Origin: Betaproteobacteria bacterium UBA5216
GTDB lineage: Bacteria; Pseudomonadota; Gammaproteobacteria; Burkholderiales; SG8-41
Length of the DNA stretch: 17,107 bases
Assembly (NCBI GenBank): GCA_002412495.1
Contig: DHVE01000142.1
Span: forward strand, 1 to 17,107
Reading direction: 5' to 3'
Shown: positions 1-7,702 of the stretch, piece by piece
Numbering within the stretch: position 1 is the first letter of the stretch
Layout: each line of letters opens with the position of its first letter
Translations under genes and position numbers: made by a program
Notes under the pieces: model-generated
The model's input: the letters and a program-made list of their open reading frames with translations, nothing else
Databases searched by the model: none
Told to the model about the DNA's origin: nothing

Positions 1-672
1 CCGAACGCGGCGGCGCGGGGGCCCCCCCCCCGCATAAAAGCCCCCCGCACTGACCAGGAGCGCGCCCGCAAAGCCGATACACTGATCGGCAAGGGTCAAA
101 GCGGACGCGTGACCGTCACCGCACCATCGAGCGGCATTATCATGTCCATCAAGGTGGCCGTCGGCGCCACCGTGGTGCCAGGAGGCGAGCCCCTGCTGGA
201 ACTCGGCGATCCGTCCCGGTTGCAAATTGTCGCGCAGGCGGCCGAGGGTGATCTGAAACGCATCGCCGCGGGGCAAAGCGCCGAAGTGGAATTGCCGGGA
301 ATCGGCATCCGCGTTCCCGCCAAGGTAGAAACCATCAGCCCTCGCGTAGACCCGGAATCGCGGCGTATGCAGGTATATTTGACACTGGCCAAACCCGTAG
401 ACGGATTGCAGGCTGGCATGCTGGCGCAGGTGGCGCTGAACACCGGTAACGATGCCGCGATATCCGTGCCGGTCTCCGCAGTACTGATCAAGGACGGCAA
501 ACGCCGCGTGGTATACGTGGAAAAATCCGATGGCCAGTTCGAGGCCCGCGACGTGGAAATCGGCCGCAATCGCGATGGACAGGTCATCATCCTCAAGGGC
601 CTAAGCGCGGGTGAAAAAGTGGTGACGCGCGGCGCCCTGCTGCTCGACACGCAAGCCGAACTGTTGCTGTAA
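1..672 (+). CDS. Periplasmic adaptor (membrane fusion protein) of a heavy-metal RND efflux pump, 5'-partial
   Basis: This is the C-terminal part of a CzcB/CusB-type adaptor, which links the inner-membrane pump to the outer-membrane channel. The frame is open to the window edge, so the true start lies upstream; the GTG at 109 is only an internal valine. From 109 the protein reads as the second half of a lipoyl-like domain (APSSG, then V-x-x-G-x-x-V-x-x-G-x-x-L), a beta-barrel domain (about residues 75-150 from the window start) and a membrane-proximal domain ending in L-x-x-G-E-K-V-V-x-x-G-A-L-L-L. This layout is typical of HlyD/MFP adaptors. The signal sequence and the first hairpin strand are missing. 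The stop is 2 bases before the pump gene, so the two are co-transcribed and probably translationally coupled. The first ~45 bases are homopolymer-rich and may contain sequencing errors, so residues 1-15 are unreliable. Confidence 0.88.
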   Translation, partial: PNAAARGPPPRIKAPRTDQERARKADTLIGKGQSGRVTVTAPSSGIIMSIKVAVGATVVPGGEPLLELGDPSRLQIVAQAAEGDLKRIAAGQSAEVELPGIGIRVPAKVETISPRVDPESRRMQVYLTLAKPVDGLQAGMLAQVALNTGNDAAISVPVSAVLIKDGKRRVVYVEKSDGQFEARDVEIGRNRDGQVIILKGLSAGEKVVTRGALLLDTQAELLL

Positions 673-674
673 CC

Positions 675-3600
675 ATGTTGCGTCTGCTGATCGAGTATTG
701 CGTACATCGGCGCGCTGCCGCGTTGTTCGCTACCGCCGTGGTGGCGGTATTTGGCTTGCGCGCCTATTTGGATACACCGATCGAGGCTTATCCGGACGTT
801 ACCAACACGCAGGTAACCGTCATCACGCAACTGCCCGGCAACGCGCCGGAAGAAATCGAACGCCGCATCACGGTGCCAATCGAGCGTGAACTCAACGGCC
901 TGCCCGGCATGACCCGCATGCGTAGCGAAAGCCTGTTCGGCCTGTCGCTGATCACCATGACGTTTTCCGACGACACCAACAGCTTCGTCGCACGCACCGT
1001 GGTTTCGCAGCGGGTGGCGGTGGCGCAATTGCCGCCCGGCGCGGTGCCGGAACTCGCGCCCGAAGCCACCCCGTTGGGCGAGGTCTACCAGTTTCGCATC
1101 ACCAGCGACCGGCACGACCTGTATGAACTGCGCGCGCAAATGGAATGGACGGTCAAGCGCGAGTTAAAACAGGTGCAGGGCGTTGCGGACATCGTGCCTT
1201 TCGGCGGCTATATGAAGGAAGCCCACATCCAGGCCGATCCCGCTCGCCTGTTCGCCGCCGGCCTGACGCTTAATGATCTGGAACAGGCCATCACCAAATC
1301 CAACATCAACGTGGGTGCGGGCTTCCTGCGTCACGGTGACGAAGAACTGACCGTGCGCGGCATCGGCTACCTTAACAACGCCGAGGACATCAAGCGCGTT
1401 GTTCTGAAGAGCAAGGATGGCACCCCCGTGACCGTGGGCGACATTGCGACGGTTATTCAGTCATACACGCCGCGCCGCGGAGCGGTTGGCGTGGGACATG
1501 ACAAGGAAGGAGTCGAAAGTTTCATCTGGATGCGGCGTGGACAGAACCCCTCGCAGGTGCTGGATGGCGTGCATGAAAAGGTCAAGGAGCTGAACGAAAA
1601 AATTCTGCCCAAGGGCATGAAAATCGAAACCTATTACGATCGCAGCGATCTGGTGGGACTCACCCTTTCGACAGTGCATCACAATCTGCTCACCGGGTTC
1701 CTGCTGGTGGTCGGCGTGGTGTGGCTGTTTCTGCGCAGCATGGTGTGTTCGGGTATCGTGGCCGCCGTGATTCCGCTTTCGTTGCTGGTGGCGTTCCTCG
1801 GTTTGCACCTCATGGGACTGCCCGCCAACCTGATCTCGATGGGCGCCATCGATTTCGGCATCCTTGTCGATGGCGCCGTGGTGCTGGTGGAAAACGTGAT
1901 TCACGCACTGCGCCACGAGCAACCCACGCACCGCCGCGGCGTGCTGAAACTGGTGGTGCGTTCTGCCGTGGACATCGGCCGGCCCACGCTGTACGCCATG
2001 TTGATCATTATCGCAGCGCTGGTGCCGGTATTTACGCTGCAATCGGTCGAAGGCCGTATCTTCCGCCCACTGGCGCTCACTTATTCATTCGCGCTGGTAG
2101 GCGCCCTGATATTCGCGCTGACGCTCGTGCCGGCCCTGTGCGCGGCGCTCTTCCGCCCGCGTCACGCACGCCTGAAGGAGCCGGCGTGGATCGAGTGGCT
2201 GCGCCTGCGCTACAAGGGCACGTTGTCGTGGCTGCTGGGCCGCCGCCTGCTCGCGCTGATCGCCGCATTCGTGATGCTGGGTCTGGGCGGTCTGACCATC
2301 ACCCGGCTCGGCACTGAATTTTTGCCGGAGCTTGACGAAGGCGACATTCAACTGTTTGTCGAAATGCCGCCGAGCATCGCGCTGGCAAAGGGCCAGGAAA
2401 TCCTGCTCGATGTCCGCAAGCGCATTCTGACGTTTCCCGAAGTCAGCAAAACGATGAGCGAACAAGGCCGGCCCGAAGACGGTACGGACAACGAAGACGT
2501 AAATATGAGCGAGACGTTCATACGTCTCAAGCCCACCCGCGAGTGGCGTCCTGGCTACGACAAGAAAAAACTGATCGACGAAATGCGTGCCAAGCTCAGT
2601 GAAATTCCCGGCGTGCGGTACAACTTTTCGCAGCCGATGAAGGATAACGTCGAAGAAGCCGTCAGCGGCGTGCGCGGCAAGGTGGTGCTGAAAATATTTG
2701 GCTCCGATCTTGCAAAGATGCGTTCCACGCTGGAACACGCCAAGGAATCGCTGAAGGCAGTACCTGGCATCGTGGACCTGGATTTGTATCGTGACGCGTT
2801 AAAGCCACAGTTGCAAATCACGTTTAATCGTGCGGCCCTCGCCCGTGCCGGCGTCGCCATGGAAGACGCGCAGCGCACGCTGGAGACCGCGCTGTCGGGC
2901 CGCGTCACGACCATTCTTTGGGAGGGCGAACGGCCCGTGCCCGTACGTCTCCTGCTGCCGCTGGACATACGCGACGACATCGACAAGATCGCAGCCATTA
3001 CCATTCCCAGCGAATCGGGCGCACGTGTTCCGCTGCGTGATCTCGCGGAAATCAAAACGGCGCATGCGCTCGCGACGATCAATCGCGAAAATAACAGCCG
3101 TTTTCTCGCACTGAAATTCAATATCGAAGGACGCGACATGGGCTCGGTGGTTAAAGAAGCCATCGCGCATGTCGCCAAGGAAGTCAAGGCGCCCGATGAC
3201 CATTACTTCGTATGGGGCGGCGAATTCGAAAATCAGCAGCGCGCCATCGGACGTCTCAAGCTGGTGGTGCCTTTGGCGCTGCTGACCGTGCTGCTGTTGC
3301 TGTATGCCGCGATGAACTCCGGCCGCAGCGCGCTCTCGATCCTACTGACTGTCCCGTTCGCACTGACGGGCGGCGCCTTTGCGCTGTTGATCGCCGATGT
3401 GCCATTGTCGGTGAGCGCCGCAGTCGGCTTCATTGCCTTGCTCGGACAGGTGTCGCTGATGGGGCTGCTGGTGCTAAGCGCCACCGAAGCCCGGCGGCGC
3501 AATGGCGAAGAACTCTACGCGGCACTGGCGGAAGGTGCCAGTGAACGCCTGCGGCCGGTGCTTATGGCAGCGATGATGGCACTGGTCGGCTTGCTGCCGA

Positions 3601-3782
3601 TGGCGGTATCTTCCGGCGTGGGCAGCGAGACCCAGCGCCCGTTCGCGCTGGTGGTGGTGGGCGGCATGATCAGCGCGCTGGCCGTGGCATTGTGGCTGCT
3701 GCCGGTGGTCTACAGTTTTATCACGCCCAAGCGTCTTAAGACGCCTGAAGAAGAAGACGAACAGATCATGGACGAGCAATGA
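675..3782 (+). CDS. Heavy-metal efflux RND transporter, CusA/CzcA family (first pump)
   Basis: This is the inner-membrane proton/metal antiporter of a tripartite efflux system. Its 1035 residues are the usual HME-RND length. The architecture is one N-terminal helix (about 10-30), a large periplasmic loop, five helices (about 335-490), TM7 (about 525-543), a second periplasmic loop, and five C-terminal helices ending near 1015. TM4 carries D393-F-G-I-L-V-D399-G-A-V-V-L-V-E406-N. The acidic spacing (+6, +13) matches the proton-relay residues D402, D408 and E415 described for CzcA. The family motif GTEFLPELDEG is at 546-556. The DFG..VDGA form of TM4 differs from the AIGA..VDAA form of the Cu/Ag pump CusA, so divalent metals (Zn, Co, Cd, Ni) are inferred, but the specific metal is unknown. 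The protein ends in an acidic stretch (PEEEDEQIMDEQ). ATG 675 lies 2 bases after the adaptor stop, and the 3' end overlaps the channel gene (ATGA). Confidence 0.95.
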   Translation: MLRLLIEYCVHRRAAALFATAVVAVFGLRAYLDTPIEAYPDVTNTQVTVITQLPGNAPEEIERRITVPIERELNGLPGMTRMRSESLFGLSLITMTFSDDTNSFVARTVVSQRVAVAQLPPGAVPELAPEATPLGEVYQFRITSDRHDLYELRAQMEWTVKRELKQVQGVADIVPFGGYMKEAHIQADPARLFAAGLTLNDLEQAITKSNINVGAGFLRHGDEELTVRGIGYLNNAEDIKRVVLKSKDGTPVTVGDIATVIQSYTPRRGAVGVGHDKEGVESFIWMRRGQNPSQVLDGVHEKVKELNEKILPKGMKIETYYDRSDLVGLTLSTVHHNLLTGFLLVVGVVWLFLRSMVCSGIVAAVIPLSLLVAFLGLHLMGLPANLISMGAIDFGILVDGAVVLVENVIHALRHEQPTHRRGVLKLVVRSAVDIGRPTLYAMLIIIAALVPVFTLQSVEGRIFRPLALTYSFALVGALIFALTLVPALCAALFRPRHARLKEPAWIEWLRLRYKGTLSWLLGRRLLALIAAFVMLGLGGLTITRLGTEFLPELDEGDIQLFVEMPPSIALAKGQEILLDVRKRILTFPEVSKTMSEQGRPEDGTDNEDVNMSETFIRLKPTREWRPGYDKKKLIDEMRAKLSEIPGVRYNFSQPMKDNVEEAVSGVRGKVVLKIFGSDLAKMRSTLEHAKESLKAVPGIVDLDLYRDALKPQLQITFNRAALARAGVAMEDAQRTLETALSGRVTTILWEGERPVPVRLLLPLDIRDDIDKIAAITIPSESGARVPLRDLAEIKTAHALATINRENNSRFLALKFNIEGRDMGSVVKEAIAHVAKEVKAPDDHYFVWGGEFENQQRAIGRLKLVVPLALLTVLLLLYAAMNSGRSALSILLTVPFALTGGAFALLIADVPLSVSAAVGFIALLGQVSLMGLLVLSATEARRRNGEELYAALAEGASERLRPVLMAAMMALVGLLPMAVSSGVGSETQRPFALVVVGGMISALAVALWLLPVVYSFITPKRLKTPEEEDEQIMDEQ

Positions 3783-5068
3783 GCCGGCAACGCCTCTACG
3801 CCGTGCCAGGTGGGTTACTGCTGGCCGCCAGTCTGCTGTGCGCGCAAGGCGCCGCGCCCGCCGCCGATGTGATGGATCTCGCCGGAGTGCTGCGCATTGT
3901 GCGCGAAGTCAGTCCACGTCTGGCGCTGGAGCGGCAGAACATCAGCAGCGCCGAAGCCAACCGCATCAGCGCTGGCGCTTATCCCAATCCGACGATTAGT
4001 TATGGCCGTTTCCGGCCGCAAGGCGGTCAGCCGACCCTGTTCGACGGTAGCCGCCAGGAGCAAGCCACGGTCGATGTACCCTTGCTCATCGCCGGTCAAC
4101 GTACCGCGCGTCTGGAAAAAGCGGAACGCGACATCGAAGCCGCGCGTGCGCGCGTAGCTGCGGGCGCCAGCTCGCTCGCCGCCGAAGCCGGCGCGGCATT
4201 CGTCGCGCTGCTCGCCGCGCAGGAAAAAGCGGCCCTGCTGAGCCAGTCCAACGCGGAACTCTCGCGTCTGCGCGATATCGTGGCAAGCCGCGCGGATTTG
4301 GGCGTGGCCAGCCGCTACGACACCACGCGCCTCGATGTCGAGCTCGGCAGCTTCCGCAGCAAACTCGAGGATGCCAGGGCCGATATTGCGGATCGCGCGG
4401 GTACTCTGGCGGCACTGCTCGGGGTGCCGCAAATGCGCCCCTCGGCAACCGGATCGCTGGCGCCGCTGGCACTGCCGGCCAATGCACTCAGCACGCCGCG
4501 CGACCGCGCCGCGTCAAGCCCCACGGTTACCGCCGCCGTACAGGAAGAAAAGGCCGCACAGAGCGGAATCGACATCGCGCAGCGCGAACGCTGGCCCACG
4601 CCCTCGATCAGCGTGGGGCGCTCATGGACCAGCCATCCGTACGGGGCCGCCAACTTTCTCGGACTGAGCGTGGAAATTCCGATTTTCGATACCCGGCGCG
4701 GGCCGGTCGCCAAGGCCGAATCCGACGCGAACGCGGCCAAGCTGCGGCGCGAAATCGCGGAAGCGGAAACCGCCGCCAACCTCGAACGTTATGCCAACAT
4801 TATCGCGGGGCGGCAATCCGCGCTGCAACGCTTTGATAGCGAATCAGCCTCGCGCCTGCCCTCGCTGAAGGAAATGGCCGAACAAGCCTACCGGCTGGGG
4901 CGCAGTTCGATATTTGAATTGCTGGATTCCACACGCACGCGTCACGAGCTTCAGCAATCGCGCATTGATCTCGTCGCCTCGCTCGTCGAAGCCCAACTGC
5001 GTTATCTCGCGACCAGCGGCAGTCTGGATCACGCCGTCGGTGGAACCAGCACGCCTTCCAAACCCTGA
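3779..5068 (+). CDS. Outer-membrane channel of the first efflux system (TolC/CzcC family)
   Basis: This 429-residue outer-membrane efflux protein is predicted to trimerise into the exit duct for the upstream pump and adaptor. Its length fits the CzcC/CusC/TolC family, which contains two tandem OEP repeats. An N-terminal signal peptide is visible: R-rich start, hydrophobic core LLLAASLLCA, likely cleavage near APAA-D29. The Cys in the core lacks a good lipobox, so signal peptidase I processing is more likely than lipidation. The segment SAGAYPNP after the first helix is characteristic of CzcC-like channels. Long Ala/Glu/Arg-rich helical stretches follow (about 110-190 and 310-420). The ATG overlaps the pump's TGA by 4 bases, indicating translational coupling and membership of the same operon. 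There is no T-rich terminator directly after the stop. Family assignment is firm; metal specificity is unknown. Confidence 0.93.
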   Translation: MSRQRLYAVPGGLLLAASLLCAQGAAPAADVMDLAGVLRIVREVSPRLALERQNISSAEANRISAGAYPNPTISYGRFRPQGGQPTLFDGSRQEQATVDVPLLIAGQRTARLEKAERDIEAARARVAAGASSLAAEAGAAFVALLAAQEKAALLSQSNAELSRLRDIVASRADLGVASRYDTTRLDVELGSFRSKLEDARADIADRAGTLAALLGVPQMRPSATGSLAPLALPANALSTPRDRAASSPTVTAAVQEEKAAQSGIDIAQRERWPTPSISVGRSWTSHPYGAANFLGLSVEIPIFDTRRGPVAKAESDANAAKLRREIAEAETAANLERYANIIAGRQSALQRFDSESASRLPSLKEMAEQAYRLGRSSIFELLDSTRTRHELQQSRIDLVASLVEAQLRYLATSGSLDHAVGGTSTPSKP

Positions 5069-5253
5069 CGGCAAGCGGCATCGCGCCGCGCGTTTCAATT
5101 TCACTGGCGCCGGCGTCACGGGCATTGCGCCATCGGATCGATGGGTTCAGCTCGTCTTGCCGCCTCCGTCGGTAAGCTTCACGCAAGTAAGTTTACGGTA
5201 ATGCGCTCCCCCTACACTCCGCGCAGCTTTCATGATCCGCAGAGGGAGCATCA
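5069..5253 (+). other. 185-bp gap between the two efflux operons
   Basis: No gene is seen here. The distal half carries the repeated GTAA/TTAC elements and a possible promoter described separately, followed by a purine-rich ribosome-binding site (AGAGGGAG, about 5241-5248) for the next gene. A 6-bp inverted repeat TGGCGC/GCGCCA at 5105-5110 and 5127-5132 has a 16-base loop and no following T run, so it is not a convincing intrinsic terminator. Confidence 0.7.
5172..5218 (+). promoter_or_regulatory. Possible operator and promoter of the second efflux operon
   Basis: GTAA occurs at 5172, 5187 and 5198, and TTAC lies at 5193-5196. The segment 5187-5201 therefore reads GTAA-GT-TTAC-G-GTAA, two overlapping short palindromes. 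The 11-base step between 5187 and 5198 is the spacing typical of OmpR/PhoB-family response-regulator half-sites, the family that includes CzcR, CopR and CusR. TTTACG (5192-5197) and TACACT (5213-5218) could serve as a weak -35 and -10 with a short 15-base spacer. A start near 5225 would leave a leader of about 30 bases before the TTG start. The repeats are seen directly; the regulator and promoter function are inferred. No cognate regulator gene is in the window. Confidence 0.35.
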
Positions 5254-6549
5254 TTGTTGCCGTATCAAAAAATCGGTTGGTGGATAGCGCTGACTTGCGC
5301 GTTCGGATCGGCAAACATCCTTGCCGCCGATACGATGACGGCCTCGCCGATAAGTCTGTCATTGGAGCAGGCCGTGCAGCGCTTCGTCGAACGCAACCGC
5401 GAACTGCGCGCCGCGAATCGCTCGGTTGAAGCCGCCGACGCCGACGTTATCAGTGCCGGCGCGCATCCCAACCCCAATCTTTCGATTAGCACCGCCAGCA
5501 TCCAGCCCGGCCATCTCGGCGCCGGATCGGTATTCAATAAACGCATCGATAGTGTGGTTGGGTTGTCGCAGGTTTTTGAGCGGGGCAACAAGGTGGAACT
5601 GCGTACCGGCGCGGCACGGGCGCTCGCCACCGCCGTCCGCGGTGATCGCGGTGACATCGAACGCGTACAGCAGGTCGCGCTGCATGGCGCTTATTACGAT
5701 TTGTTGCAGGCGCAGGACAAGATGCGCATCACCGGGGAGACGGTGGATCTGTTCCAGCGATCACTCGACGCGCTCAATACTCGTCTGAAAGCCGGAGATG
5801 TGGCAGCCGTTGACGTGTCGCGCATGACCGTAGATGCGTTGCGAGCGCAAAACGATGCACGCAACGCCCGCGCCGATTTCGAAAAGGCACAAGCGGCGCT
5901 CGCCTACCTCATCGGCGCGGAACAGGATGCGGCGCGCTTGCGCGCGGGAGACACCTGGCCAATGCCCGGCATCACGGCGGACGCGCGTGCCGCTGAATCG
6001 GCTATTGCCGCCCGCGCGGATGTGCAAGCCGCGCAGGCACGTGTGCTGGCGGCGGAACACCATCGCGATCTCGCGCGCTCGCTGCGCACGCGTGACATCA
6101 CGGGCGGCGTTCAGGTTGAGCGTTATCCCGGCAACGACCCGCGCAACAGTGTGGGGTTCAGCATCAGCATTCCCCTGTTTACCCACTACTACCACGACGG
6201 CGAAATAAAACGCGCCGAAGTCGAGTTGCTGGCGGCGGAAGAGAATCTTGAACGCCAGCGCGCGCAAGCGTTCGCCGAAATCAGCCGCGCGGCAAGCGAA
6301 CTGAACTCAAGCGCGGAACGCATGTACCGGTTTCGATCGGTGTTGGTGGCGGCCGCAGAAAAAGCCGCCAATGGCGCCGAATTCGCACACAGCCGCGGCG
6401 CCATCGGTGTAATGGATTTACTGGACGCACGCCGTCAGCTGGTCGCAACCCGGCTGGAGTCGCTGGCGGTCAGCGCGGACTACGCGCGTGCGCTGTCAGT
6501 CTGGCGCGCCGCCACCACGGCATGGACGCCCGCGAAAGGTAACGAGTGA
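5254..6549 (+). CDS. Outer-membrane channel of the second efflux system (TolC/CzcC family)
   Basis: This is a 431-residue outer-membrane efflux protein, a paralogue of the channel ending at 5068, and the first gene of the second operon. The signal peptide has a hydrophobic stretch W-W-I-A-L-T-C-A-F and a likely cleavage after ANILAA (about residue 25). The CzcC-like segment SAGAHPNP follows the first helix. Long amphipathic helices with many Ala, Glu and Arg residues match the two OEP repeats. The start is TTG 5254 or the adjacent in-frame TTG 5257. A TGA at 5233 blocks the frame upstream, and AGAGGGAG (5241-5248) is spaced better for 5257 (8 bases) than for 5254 (5 bases). An ATG at 5232 is in another frame. 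The stop is 7 bases before the adaptor ATG. Family assignment is firm; the exact start is not. Confidence 0.92.
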   Translation: MLPYQKIGWWIALTCAFGSANILAADTMTASPISLSLEQAVQRFVERNRELRAANRSVEAADADVISAGAHPNPNLSISTASIQPGHLGAGSVFNKRIDSVVGLSQVFERGNKVELRTGAARALATAVRGDRGDIERVQQVALHGAYYDLLQAQDKMRITGETVDLFQRSLDALNTRLKAGDVAAVDVSRMTVDALRAQNDARNARADFEKAQAALAYLIGAEQDAARLRAGDTWPMPGITADARAAESAIAARADVQAAQARVLAAEHHRDLARSLRTRDITGGVQVERYPGNDPRNSVGFSISIPLFTHYYHDGEIKRAEVELLAAEENLERQRAQAFAEISRAASELNSSAERMYRFRSVLVAAAEKAANGAEFAHSRGAIGVMDLLDARRQLVATRLESLAVSADYARALSVWRAATTAWTPAKGNE

Positions 6550-6556
6550 AGCTAAA

Positions 6557-7687
6557 ATGAAAAATTTGTTAATAATCATATACTTAATAACATTCCTTGG
6601 CGCGTGCAGCAAAGCACCCGAGGCACCACCCGCGGCAGAGGCACGCACGGAGGGCGAAAGTATTTTCTTCCCCAAAGATGCGCCCCAGATACAGGCGATC
6701 ACCGCGCAGGTGATTAATATGCAACCGGTGCCGGCGACACAGTTGAATGGCCGCGTGACATGGAACGAAGACAAAACCGTGCGTGTCTTCACGCCATTTG
6801 CAGGCCGCGTGGAACGCATCCTCGTGCAGCCCGGCGAAACCGTGCGCAAGGGGCAGGCGCTGGCGGTCATTTCATCACCCGATTTTGGCCAGGCGCAGAG
6901 CGACACGCGACGCGCCGAAAGTGATTTCGCGCTCGCGGCCAAGAGTCTGGCGCGACTGCGTGAACTGGAGCAAAACGGCGTCGCGGCCGCGAAGGACGTG
7001 CAAACGGCCGAAGCCGACCAGAGCCGCGCCGCCGCCGAGCTCGAACGCACGCGGCGTCGGCTCGCGCTGTACGGCGGCGGAGCCGGCGTCGATCAGGCTT
7101 ACACCTTGAGCAGTCCCATCGACGGCGTGGTCGTCGAAAAAAATATCAACCCCGGCCAGGAACTGCGGCCAGATCAGATGATTTCCAACGCGCCGCCGCT
7201 GTATGTCATTACCGACCCTGCAACACTATGGGTGCAGCTCGACGCCGCCGAACGCGATCTGGCCCATCTCAAGCGCGGCAAAGTCATCCAGGTGCGCTCG
7301 CCCGCCTACCCGGATACGCCCTTTCCCGCCGTGATTGCGGCGGTCGCTGATTTTCTGGATCCCGCCACCCGGACCATCAAGACGCGCGCCACCCTCGAAA
7401 ACAAGGAACGCAAACTGAAAGGTGAAATGTACGTCACCGCCGAAATCGACGCCGGCGACGAAACAGAACTGCTGGTGCCGTCCAAAGCCATGTATTTCCA
7501 GTCGGACCAGAATTACGTATTCATCGACGACGGCAATGGCAAATTTACCCGCCGCGCTGTCAAGGCGGGCGATATCCGAGACAGCCGGACAGAAATTCTG
7601 GATGGCCTGAAAGCCGGTGAAAAAGTGGTCGTGGATGGCGCGCTGATGCTGCAGCAAGTGCTCAAACCGCGTCGTGTTCAGAAGTAA
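6557..7687 (+). CDS. Periplasmic adaptor lipoprotein of the second efflux system (CzcB/CusB-type MFP)
   Basis: This is a 376-residue membrane fusion protein bridging the pump and channel. ATG 6557 is chosen over an upstream in-frame start at 6488 because it begins a textbook lipoprotein signal: K2, a hydrophobic core rich in Ile and Leu, and the lipobox L14-G15-A16-C17. The 6488 start would bury this signal and overlap the channel gene by 62 bases. Ser follows Cys17, which under the Lol +2 rule does not signal inner-membrane retention. Further along are the first lipoyl half (FAGRVERILVQPGETVRKGQ), a coiled-coil hairpin (about 110-170), the second lipoyl half (SPIDGVVVEKNINPGQEL), a barrel domain and a membrane-proximal domain ending in GLKAGEKVVVDGALML. 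The start region is strikingly AT-rich and has only a weak GAG as ribosome-binding site. The pump starts 15 bases downstream. Confidence 0.93.
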   Translation: MKNLLIIIYLITFLGACSKAPEAPPAAEARTEGESIFFPKDAPQIQAITAQVINMQPVPATQLNGRVTWNEDKTVRVFTPFAGRVERILVQPGETVRKGQALAVISSPDFGQAQSDTRRAESDFALAAKSLARLRELEQNGVAAAKDVQTAEADQSRAAAELERTRRRLALYGGGAGVDQAYTLSSPIDGVVVEKNINPGQELRPDQMISNAPPLYVITDPATLWVQLDAAERDLAHLKRGKVIQVRSPAYPDTPFPAVIAAVADFLDPATRTIKTRATLENKERKLKGEMYVTAEIDAGDETELLVPSKAMYFQSDQNYVFIDDGNGKFTRRAVKAGDIRDSRTEILDGLKAGEKVVVDGALMLQQVLKPRRVQK

Positions 7688-7702
7688 CCGGCGGCCCGTC
7701 GA

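Noticed and set aside
96..1139. 347-codon minus-strand frame spanning the adaptor and pump
   Set aside because: It opposes two well-supported genes and has low-complexity Ser/Thr/Arg composition.
1461..2738. Long minus-strand frames of 193 and 217 codons within the first pump gene
   Set aside because: They are His/Gln/Arg-rich shadows of the pump reading frame, with no motifs, and they lie wholly inside a clearly real gene.
5105..5132. Intrinsic terminator after the first channel gene
   Set aside because: The stem is only 6 bp with a 16-base loop and there is no T run.
6488..6556. Upstream start for the second adaptor
   Set aside because: It would overlap the channel gene by 62 bases and place 23 residues before a perfect lipoprotein signal.
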